A stretch of DNA of 17,134 bases from Bacteroidales bacterium (GTDB taxonomy: Bacteria > Bacteroidota > Bacteroidia > Bacteroidales > FEN-979). The first letter of the stretch is position 1, and every line of letters begins with the position of its first letter. Where the stretch lies: assembly GCA_023231065.1 (NCBI GenBank), contig JALNWE010000063.1:1-17134 (forward strand), in the 5' to 3' direction. The translations under genes were made by a program, and so were the position numbers. The notes beneath the pieces are model-generated. The model did not search any database and was not told the DNA's origin. It saw only the letters and a program-made list of their open reading frames with translations. Shown one piece after another: positions 1-7,250 of the stretch.

Positions 1-2330
1 CCATCGTTCATTATGACTATATTGCCGCCGGTTTGTTTCTCAAAAGTCCAATCCCCACGCGCAAAGGTGGTATCCAGCCCCACAAAACGCTTTTTAACTT
101 TCAGCACATCAACAGCGCTGACCGAACTGGAATTATCTACATCGGCAGCAGTTTCCCGGATAAATGTTGAAAATGGCTCCCAACCGATTATGAAACGCAT
201 GATCTTTAGTGCATCGGTGCCATTGACCCCTGCCCATGGGCGGGCGTTGCCAGCGCTCAGGGTATAAGTTCCGTTGGATACATTTGAAAAGGAATAATTT
301 CCGTTTGCCTGGGTTAAGACGGAGTCTTTTCTGATATTGTTTTGGCTCAGAAAAACCCAGACCGAATCCAGGGGCGTATTATAAATGTTGTTATATACCA
401 GGGATCCGCTGATGGCATGAGAAAAAACAATGGATAGATTTCCGTTTTGAACAGCATAGAGAATGTTTTGCGATAAAGCATTCCCTAAGATTGCGTTGGT
501 GAGGGTCAACGGTAACAAAGTATTTGAAGGGTCCTGTGTGTTAATCGTAAACGTGAGTGTCGCGATTGTCCCGGTATCCCCGGTAAATGGCAGTTGTGAT
601 AATGAAAATGAGATTAACCTTACAGCCGATGGACCCAGTATTTGCTCCATTAAAAGATGGCCTTGCGCCCGTGTTGACAAAACAGCGGAATTCGGCACAT
701 AATGCAGGATGGACGGAAAGTTCAGGTCAAATTGAAACCCCACGAATTCTTCAATATTATCAACCTTGACCGGGATCCGGATGGTATCGACGTTTTTGCA
801 TACAAGATCAGGAACAATCATATAATTCGGATTGAAAGCGTAGCCAGAAAGCGATACCGGTTTTGGATTCTCATAAGGTTCCGGGTCATTGCTGAAAATT
901 TTCATAGTCCCGGTGGCCTGGCCTTCGGAAGGCTGATGAAAATCAACACGCAGATTTTTCGCTTCATATGGAAGGATATTTAAAGGCAGCGGGGTGGCAA
1001 GCGAAAACACGGGGTTTGTAAAGGTTACCTGGTGGATCTTTAAGGTGTCGTTGCCCTGGTTATTAACCTGGAGATTTTGGTGTCCGGTATCGAGAACGGA
1101 AACATCCCCGAAGGGGAGAGAGCCATTACATTCGATATCCGGAGCGGCAATCTGCAGGTAGCCATTGTAAAAATCCGACAAACAGTTTTCTCCCTCGATG
1201 TTCCCAATCACCACATCCGATAGGTCCAGCGGGTAATATCCTCCTGGTCCCACGATCATGAAAGTAACGGTAACAATATCACCTTCCGTTCCGGTAAATA
1301 GTTTCATCGTGGGAGAATAAGCAATGACGCGTAATTTATTTCCCGCTATCATATTAGCTGAAACCACATGGTCTGTTTTCCGGTTGGTAAGCGCAGCAGA
1401 ACCGATAATATAGGACATGGGCGCAGGCAACTGCAGGTCAAACTGAAAACCGGTGAAGGGTTCCATATTGTTTATTGAAAGATGGAGTGTACCCTGTTGC
1501 CCTGAAAAAACCGACAAGGTTTCTGCGTGCAATTCATTTACCGCGTAAGCATGCGATTGAAGGTTGACCGTGGTTGCAATTTCATCCGGATCGTTGGAAG
1601 CGATGGTCATCATATTATTGTAAAAGCCTTTTACAACGGAGTTAAACCGGATGATGACATTGGCCGATTGGCCAGCCCCGATGGAGAAAGTAGAGTTTCC
1701 GACCACTTCAAAATAAGGGGAATCAAAGGTGATTGAGAGAATGTTTAACGGCTGGTTCCCCAGATTGTCGATCTGAAAAGAGCGGGTTGTCGATTGTCCC
1801 AAAGGTGTACGGTCAAAATCAATCAAGGTGGCTGTAATATTGATATCAGGGGCTAAGACAGTGGCAATCCCATTAAACGACCCGGTGAGGATATTAACCT
1901 GGTTGATATCACCGATGATGGGCCCTACGAGGTTTAGTGGAAATTCGCCGGGCATTGTTCCTGATTGTAATTGAAAGGTCACAATGGTCCCGGTATCACC
2001 AAGAAAAAATGTATTGTTAAATGAAAAACCAAAAACCCTTAATGTATTCCCTGAGATCAGTTCAGCCTGCAGTATATGCCCGTTTGACCTTGAAGGGTTC
2101 AGCGCCGCAGAATTACCGACATAGGAAAATCCTGCCGGGATCGGCAAATCAAATTGAAATGCCACAAACTGGCTGCTGTTGTTGATACTGACCTGTAAGG
2201 TAAAAGGTTGCAACGGGCCCATGGAGGCGGAGCCCATTTGCATGGTATTAGCGGCATGAAGCCCGGCGTTAGTCAACAACAGCAATATGATAACTATGAC
2301 GGCTCTCCGGATACTGATAAGCTTTTCCAT
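1..2330 (-). CDS. Scaffoldin-like secreted protein with three cohesin-like domains and a terminal dockerin-like domain (3' end outside window)
   Basis: The frame is open from ATG at 2330 to the window edge, giving 776 codons with no stop. Residues 1-26 form a signal peptide (basic start, run of I/L, then LHA-AN). Three related beta-sandwich domains follow at about 28-158, 268-395 and 503-635. Each has a FQFDL motif (59-62 region, 295-299, 532-536), an internal turn such as HVVS, a KLR/TLR strand with YSP or FSF, then G-(D/T)-x-(V/A)-T-(F/L) and a closing NG-x-L. These resemble cohesins. Domains 1-2 and 2-3 are separated by ASH/choice-of-anchor-D-like Ig domains (about 161-260 and 398-498). 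Residues 638-693 look like a carboxypeptidase-regulatory-like fold. Residues 695-751 look like a dockerin: the first loop is degenerate, while the second has D730, D732, S734 and D741. A T9SS tail may lie beyond the edge. The gene starts 19 bp after the small cohesin-like gene. Function as a scaffold is inference. Confidence 0.85.
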   Translation of the reverse strand, partial: MEKLISIRRAVIVIILLLLTNAGLHAANTMQMGSASMGPLQPFTLQVSINNSSQFVAFQFDLPIPAGFSYVGNSAALNPSRSNGHILQAELISGNTLRVFGFSFNNTFFLGDTGTIVTFQLQSGTMPGEFPLNLVGPIIGDINQVNILTGSFNGIATVLAPDINITATLIDFDRTPLGQSTTRSFQIDNLGNQPLNILSITFDSPYFEVVGNSTFSIGAGQSANVIIRFNSVVKGFYNNMMTIASNDPDEIATTVNLQSHAYAVNELHAETLSVFSGQQGTLHLSINNMEPFTGFQFDLQLPAPMSYIIGSAALTNRKTDHVVSANMIAGNKLRVIAYSPTMKLFTGTEGDIVTVTFMIVGPGGYYPLDLSDVVIGNIEGENCLSDFYNGYLQIAAPDIECNGSLPFGDVSVLDTGHQNLQVNNQGNDTLKIHQVTFTNPVFSLATPLPLNILPYEAKNLRVDFHQPSEGQATGTMKIFSNDPEPYENPKPVSLSGYAFNPNYMIVPDLVCKNVDTIRIPVKVDNIEEFVGFQFDLNFPSILHYVPNSAVLSTRAQGHLLMEQILGPSAVRLISFSLSQLPFTGDTGTIATLTFTINTQDPSNTLLPLTLTNAILGNALSQNILYAVQNGNLSIVFSHAISGSLVYNNIYNTPLDSVWVFLSQNNIRKDSVLTQANGNYSFSNVSNGTYTLSAGNARPWAGVNGTDALKIMRFIIGWEPFSTFIRETAADVDNSSSVSAVDVLKVKKRFVGLDTTFARGDWTFEKQTGGNIVIMND

Positions 2331-2349
2331 TTTATTGATCAATTTTATT

Positions 2350-3138
2350 TTAATTTTCAATTCGTATAATTTTTACTATCTGGTTACTTAAATTTCCTGT
2401 TTTTGATTTTCCGGACAGTTCCAGACAATACATTTTTCCCGGTTTAAGTTGTTTCATCATTTCGTTGGGTATTACCACTGCGTGACTGCCTTTCGCAAAA
2501 TTTCCGACATTGGTTGCGAAGCGTTTTTTACCATCCTGGTCAAAGAGGATAAAGGTCACTTCGGAGAATTCAGCTACAGTGAACAAAATTTGAGTATGAC
2601 CGGCTACCGGATTCGGAAAAACAATCAATGCATCCCTGTCATTCTCTTTATTTCCCTGATCATCCTGCCCAAGCGGGAAAACCGATAGTGTTCCGTTTTC
2701 GACACTTGTCAGGATATTGGCAGACAGGCTATCCCCGATGATGCCGTTTTCGAGGATCAGGGGGAACTCACCCCGGATATTACCGATTAACAGACTGAAC
2801 GACACCACCGTACCATTATTTCCACTGAAGGCAGAGTTGCCGGGTGAATAGGAAAAGATGCGAAGTTTATGGGAGCCAATTATATTTCCTGAAACCACGT
2901 GATTGGCCCTCCGGTCGCTCAGTTGAAGGGAATAGTCAAGGTAAGAAACGTTTTCAGGTAGTTGCAGGTCAAACTGAAAAGAGACGAATTTGTCGGCATT
3001 TGTAATATCGACCCAGAGCGTAATAGTATCTCCCGGCCGTGTCAATGCATTGTGAATGATCATTAGATTTTGGGCAAAGGAAAGTTCTCCCATGAAAAGA
3101 AAAATCACACATATATTGTATCTCAAAAGTTTAAACAT
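2350..3138 (-). CDS. Small secreted protein: one cohesin-like domain plus T9SS C-terminal domain
   Basis: This 262-aa protein has a signal peptide at 1-22 (cleavage likely after SFA, before QN). A single cohesin-like domain spans about 24-153, and a T9SS type A sorting domain spans about 172-262, opening with the hallmark FPNP. The cohesin-like part matches the second repeat of the downstream three-domain protein closely: FxxFQFDLQLP, then R-x-x-x-HVVS, KLR, YSP and a final NG-x-L. Known biology of the tail is export by the type IX system and attachment to the outer surface. The architecture of one cohesin plus a surface anchor is what an anchoring scaffoldin would need, but that role is inferred. 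The gene starts 24 bp after the dockerin subtilase stop, with a purine-rich RBS, and ends 19 bp before the next gene, so an operon is likely. It could also be a plain Ig-like adhesin. Confidence 0.85.
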   Translation of the reverse strand: MFKLLRYNICVIFLFMGELSFAQNLMIIHNALTRPGDTITLWVDITNADKFVSFQFDLQLPENVSYLDYSLQLSDRRANHVVSGNIIGSHKLRIFSYSPGNSAFSGNNGTVVSFSLLIGNIRGEFPLILENGIIGDSLSANILTSVENGTLSVFPLGQDDQGNKENDRDALIVFPNPVAGHTQILFTVAEFSEVTFILFDQDGKKRFATNVGNFAKGSHAVVIPNEMMKQLKPGKMYCLELSGKSKTGNLSNQIVKIIRIEN

Positions 3139-3142
3139 GACA

Positions 3143-3150
3143 CCCTCTCT
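3143..3150 (-). promoter_or_regulatory. Purine-rich ribosome binding site before the small cohesin-like gene
   Basis: On the minus strand AGAGAGGG sits 4 nt before the ATG at 3138. It lies in the 24-bp gap after the subtilase stop codon. It supports this start and translation from a shared message. Most other genes here show no clear Shine-Dalgarno, as is usual in Bacteroidota. Confidence 0.4.
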
Positions 3151-3162
3151 ATGATCAGGAAA

Positions 3163-6100
3163 CTACTTTATCAAAATGATCTTAACCTCTTGCTGGATCT
3201 TTTTCCCTGCTTGCGTAGTTACTTCCATTTTGCAGAGATAAGCGCCCGAAGGCATCAGGTTACCATACTGGTTGCGTCCGTTCCATTCAAGCTGATGGAT
3301 GCCTGCAGGTTGATCTTTCGATGAAAGAATACGGATCAATTGTCCATTCATACTGACAATCCTGACAGCCGTTTTCGAACTTTCCGCAAGGCTATACTGT
3401 ATGCTGATGTTCTCTGTAAATGGGTTCGGGAACGCCTGAAGTTGAATATTATCGGCGATGGGCTCCCTGAAATTTTTTAGTACAGTGACCTGACGGCCTT
3501 CAGGATCACCTGCGGTGACTTCTCCCCAGGCAAGCGGAGAATTTTTCCCATCGATGCCAACCAGTTTGAGCATTCCTTCAGGAATGGCGCGGTTTTCGAG
3601 GTTATAAATGATGCCGGAGAGTTTGCCTTTTGAAACCCCGGTGGCTAATTCAAATCCCTGTTGCTTCAACAAAAGCCTGATCCGATCAACATTTTGGCCG
3701 GTAAGTTCAAATTGCAATGCGGCCACCTGGCCTTTGCTGCTGAAAGAAATGGAGTTGGTGTCGAGGTAAATATAAGCCGGGTTGGAATTTACTCCTAAAT
3801 CAATACTTCCTGCTTTTTTATTTCCGTTGATGAGGTTTACAAGCCCGATCACATCCAGTATATTGGCCACATGATCGCCATTAACATCCGCCGCATCGAA
3901 CAGGAAAGGCTGGGGGTCCTGTCCCAGCATATAAGCAATCACACTGGTGATATCGAGCACATTCACCGCCAGGTCGCCATTGGCATCGCCGTTGGCGGCA
4001 GCAAAGGGGACTGCAACAACCATCTTGCTGCTGTCACTTTCGGCAAGGTCGGTACCAACGATCTTGTAATAATAGTGGTAAGTGGTATCGGGAATGACAT
4101 TAAAGTCGGTAAAAAGGGTATCGGTGATCAGCGAAGTATTGATGCGAACTGGTGTTGTGTAAGTTGAGTCATTGATATTATTGAACCGGTACATATTATA
4201 GCCCAGTGCATCTTCAGTGCCGGCACGGTTCCATTCCAGGAAAACCTTGCCAATTCCCGGTGTGGCCATAAACTCGATCGAAGCCGCTCCCGCTGCCTGG
4301 ATCACAAACTCAAACCGGGAATCTTCAATTGGGATTTCGAAATGTTCATTGTCCTGCGCCCCCTGGACCCTGACACGCTGAATCCCATCGCCGGTTTCAA
4401 TGCCAATATTGTAATAGGCAGTCCAAATGGTTGAATCAGCGCTCCAGCTTGCCGAATCAGTAACAACTTTCTGCGTAAAAGGTTCACGGACCCCAAAGGT
4501 TAAAAATGGAGTGACTGAAACATCCATGGCCCTATTGAAATAGACATCAAACCGATGTTGGCCAGGACCGACGATTCCTAAACCGTTTTGTGAGTTGTAA
4601 GGGTTGTCGAATTTGTTCACATCTATACTGTCAATGAGGATTTTCCATATGTGACCATGACAAAGAGGAGAGGGTGCGGTTTGAGAGCTATTGGAACCAT
4701 CAACGATCCCAAAACTGGAATTTTCAAAGAAATCCAATATTGAATGTTCTATGGTTAAACTGTCGATGGTTCCCCAGTAGTTTGGAGAAAGTTTTGTGAT
4801 GCCCCAAGCCTGTTGCCCGCAATAATTATATACAGTATTGCCAAAAATGGAATTATTACTGAATCCGGTTGTTCCAAAATATTTTAAAAATGTAGGATTA
4901 TTTTGTTGATTGCTACTGTTTCCTATTATAGTATTATTTTGGAAAATATTAACAGAACCAAATCCTGCTGATGAGAAATTAATGAAATTTTTTGTCAATA
5001 GACAACTCCTTAAGCTATCAGCGTTTAATAGGAAGTCCATGTATAGCGCCCCATAACGAAAAATGGAATTTTCAATTGTGAAACCATCCAAATGATAAGG
5101 AAAGGTTCCCCCCGAAGACCCAAAGTATTCAAAAATACAATATTGCATTGATTGCGGGCCATTGCTTACATTTTTGATCTGAAGCCAGTAACCAGTCCCG
5201 TTTTGCGTGAAAACAATCATGGAATCAGGTCTCCCGTCACAAATCATTTTGGAAGAAATGAAAATGGATTTTCCATCACTTATTTGTATTCTGGTTCCGG
5301 GGTCAATTATCAGGGTGTCGAAAACAGCATTGGAGGTGACAAGATAAAGCTTGTCGGGATTCAGATGCTTTGATCCGTAATATAGGCCGCCAAGCTCTTC
5401 ACCATTAGTCACCGTAAGACGGAAAGCGCCAATATTTCGTTGGACCGTATTTTTCGCTCCGATCTCGTATTGAAACACGATATCCCTATTATTGGCAGTT
5501 GATTGTTTTATACAGATTTTAAAAGGATCCGTCTGCCCGGTCATTGAAGCGTAAGTTGAAATATCCCCAATATAACTTGTGCTATCAATAATAGTGGCGA
5601 CAGTCGTATCTTCATACGGTGCAAAACGGATTTTTGACCAGACGCTGTCTGCAAATCCCCCCGCATTTTTAACTTTCAGATAGAGTTGAATGGTTTCCCC
5701 TGCATCCGGAACTGCATCACGGTCATCACCCGGCAAAGTATCTACAATAGTGTTTGAAGCATAGTTTAAATCCGGAACCAGGGTGTAATTAAGGGCATTG
5801 TAAACATCAAGAATACCATTGTTGGCGCCCTGGATCAACCGTGCAAAAAGTTCTTCCGTACTTAAGGTTGGATTATGGGATTTGATCAAAGCAACGGCTC
5901 CGGAAACAATGGGCGCCGCCATGGAAGTTCCATTTAAAACGTGGTAACCACCATTAGGGAAGGTACTCAGTATATTCACTCCTGGCGCTTTTATTTCATA
6001 ATTATGGCCAAATTGATTAGGGGCATCAATTGGTCCGGATGGATCAAAATTTGAAAATCCAGCAAGAGAACCATCAGGAGAAGATGACATTATGCCAATT

Positions 6101-7185
6101 ATCCAAGGATAACAAGCTGGATACAGAGGGGCGTATATTGGCGCCGGTGGATAAGGAGGGTCAATTTTATACCCATTATTCCCTGCTGCCGCAACAATCA
6201 CCGCCGTTGAATAAGCATTCTCAAGGGCTGTTTTTAAAGTTAGTGATTCACCATAACTTCCAAGGCTCAGGTTTAAAACTGTGGCGCCGTTTAACCGGGC
6301 ATAGTTCACCCCATTGGCAATATCCGAGGAACTGCCATAACCGGAACTTTGCATGACCTTGAGGGGCATGATCCGGGCATTCCAGGCAATTCCGGCAATG
6401 CCGATGTTGTTATTCCCTCTGGCCGCAGCAATGCCGGCAACATGGGTCCCGTGGCTGTTGTCATCCATGGGGTTGTTGTCAAGGTTAACGAAGTCCCATC
6501 CCCTGACATCATCAATGTATCCATTCCCATCGTCATCAATGCCATTTCCGGGGATTTCGTCCCGGTTGGTCCAGATGTTGGGGCAAAGGTCGGGGTGTGT
6601 CCAATCCACACCAGTATCAATGATCCCAAGAATCTGTGTTGTATCTCCGGTGGTAACATCCCATGCATTTTTTGCATTTACCCCCGGGAAAACACCCAGA
6701 TACCATTGCTGGGATGCCATAGGGTCGTTTGGTTCAGTAGCCTGGGAATAGAAATAGTAATCGGGTTCGGCAAAATCGATCAGCGGGTCGCTTTTGAACT
6801 CCTCCACCATCTTCTTTACATCTTCCCTAAAATCGGTAGTGAATTTGTAGATGTTGAACATCTGAGAAATTTCCTTATTCACACCATCCGGTGTGGTCAT
6901 ATACTTTTTTACCGGTTGTTTCTCTTCCCTGGTAAATACCTTTTCAACCGATTTTACTTTATGCCGGATGATAAATTCATCCACGCTAACAATACCGGTT
7001 TGCAATACCGATTTGGTTTTTTGGATCCGGACAGGCACATCGTCTTTGAATTTAACCAATACAACCCCCGGGGCAAATTCCGGGTTATAGGGATCGAGGT
7101 TAGGCAGGTTGGCATATCCGGGACCCTGGGCAAACAACGCCGTTGTGAGCAAGCAGGATAAAACAAGAAGGGTTATCTTATTCAT
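3163..7185 (-). CDS. Dockerin-bearing S8 subtilase with beta-helix region, FN3-like domain and T9SS tail (copy 1)
   Basis: This is a 1340-aa secreted serine endopeptidase. Signal peptide 1-19 (LTTALFA-Q) is followed by a propeptide of the I9/fervidolysin type (about 38-145, ending in FAEPDY). The subtilisin domain (about 155-465) has a complete triad: D190 in IIDTG, H245 in NSHGTHVAG and S421 in NGTSMAAP, with oxyanion N336 in AAAGN. An Asp-rich Ca-binding-like insert lies at 209-232. After it come a CARDB-like region (470-595), a right-handed beta-helix-like stretch (about 604-840), a Big_5-like domain (874-965), an FN3-like domain (968-1062), a dockerin (1066-1121), an unassigned beta domain (1135-1238) and a T9SS/FlgD-like tail (1250-1340, starting FPNPF). 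Dockerin loops: D1067, N1069, D1071, N1075, D1078 and D1100, N1102, D1104, N1108, D1111. Its paralogue lies two genes upstream. The substrate is unknown. Confidence 0.95.
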   Translation of the reverse strand: MNKITLLVLSCLLTTALFAQGPGYANLPNLDPYNPEFAPGVVLVKFKDDVPVRIQKTKSVLQTGIVSVDEFIIRHKVKSVEKVFTREEKQPVKKYMTTPDGVNKEISQMFNIYKFTTDFREDVKKMVEEFKSDPLIDFAEPDYYFYSQATEPNDPMASQQWYLGVFPGVNAKNAWDVTTGDTTQILGIIDTGVDWTHPDLCPNIWTNRDEIPGNGIDDDGNGYIDDVRGWDFVNLDNNPMDDNSHGTHVAGIAAARGNNNIGIAGIAWNARIMPLKVMQSSGYGSSSDIANGVNYARLNGATVLNLSLGSYGESLTLKTALENAYSTAVIVAAAGNNGYKIDPPYPPAPIYAPLYPACYPWIIGIMSSSPDGSLAGFSNFDPSGPIDAPNQFGHNYEIKAPGVNILSTFPNGGYHVLNGTSMAAPIVSGAVALIKSHNPTLSTEELFARLIQGANNGILDVYNALNYTLVPDLNYASNTIVDTLPGDDRDAVPDAGETIQLYLKVKNAGGFADSVWSKIRFAPYEDTTVATIIDSTSYIGDISTYASMTGQTDPFKICIKQSTANNRDIVFQYEIGAKNTVQRNIGAFRLTVTNGEELGGLYYGSKHLNPDKLYLVTSNAVFDTLIIDPGTRIQISDGKSIFISSKMICDGRPDSMIVFTQNGTGYWLQIKNVSNGPQSMQYCIFEYFGSSGGTFPYHLDGFTIENSIFRYGALYMDFLLNADSLRSCLLTKNFINFSSAGFGSVNIFQNNTIIGNSSNQQNNPTFLKYFGTTGFSNNSIFGNTVYNYCGQQAWGITKLSPNYWGTIDSLTIEHSILDFFENSSFGIVDGSNSSQTAPSPLCHGHIWKILIDSIDVNKFDNPYNSQNGLGIVGPGQHRFDVYFNRAMDVSVTPFLTFGVREPFTQKVVTDSASWSADSTIWTAYYNIGIETGDGIQRVRVQGAQDNEHFEIPIEDSRFEFVIQAAGAASIEFMATPGIGKVFLEWNRAGTEDALGYNMYRFNNINDSTYTTPVRINTSLITDTLFTDFNVIPDTTYHYYYKIVGTDLAESDSSKMVVAVPFAAANGDANGDLAVNVLDITSVIAYMLGQDPQPFLFDAADVNGDHVANILDVIGLVNLINGNKKAGSIDLGVNSNPAYIYLDTNSISFSSKGQVAALQFELTGQNVDRIRLLLKQQGFELATGVSKGKLSGIIYNLENRAIPEGMLKLVGIDGKNSPLAWGEVTAGDPEGRQVTVLKNFREPIADNIQLQAFPNPFTENISIQYSLAESSKTAVRIVSMNGQLIRILSSKDQPAGIHQLEWNGRNQYGNLMPSGAYLCKMEVTTQAGKKIQQEVKIILIK

Positions 7186-7198
7186 GGCAAATATTATA

Positions 7199-7250
7199 TG
7201 TTTCTGGTTTCAGGTTTTTCACTATTAGTTGTTAGTTATTCGTTATTCAC
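7199..7250. repeat. Low-complexity short-period tract at the 3' border of the AlbA_2 gene
   Basis: On the plus strand the tract reads as imperfect short repeats: first GTTTCTGGTTTCAGGTTT (7200-7217), then a run of TTAGTTGTTAGTTATTCGTTATTC-type units, each about 7 nt. The last codons and TAA stop of the AlbA_2 gene lie inside the tract, and subtilase copy 1 starts 14 bp to its left. Such degenerate short-period tracts occur between genes in many Bacteroidota genomes. What creates them is not known to me. Confidence 0.55.

Noticed and set aside
463..983. Several short plus-strand frames opposite the three-cohesin gene
   Set aside because: All lie within the continuous minus-strand frame from 2330 to the edge, which has a signal peptide and repeated domains; the plus frames have neither.
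6349..7161. Long plus-strand open frame opposite the start of subtilase copy 1
   Set aside because: It is antisense to the strongly conserved protease domain, has no recognisable domain or start signal, and reflects codon bias of the real gene.
7180..7200. TATAATATTTG just before subtilase copy 1 as a promoter
   Set aside because: It does not fit TAnnTTTG in register and lies within a few bases of the start codon, leaving no leader.
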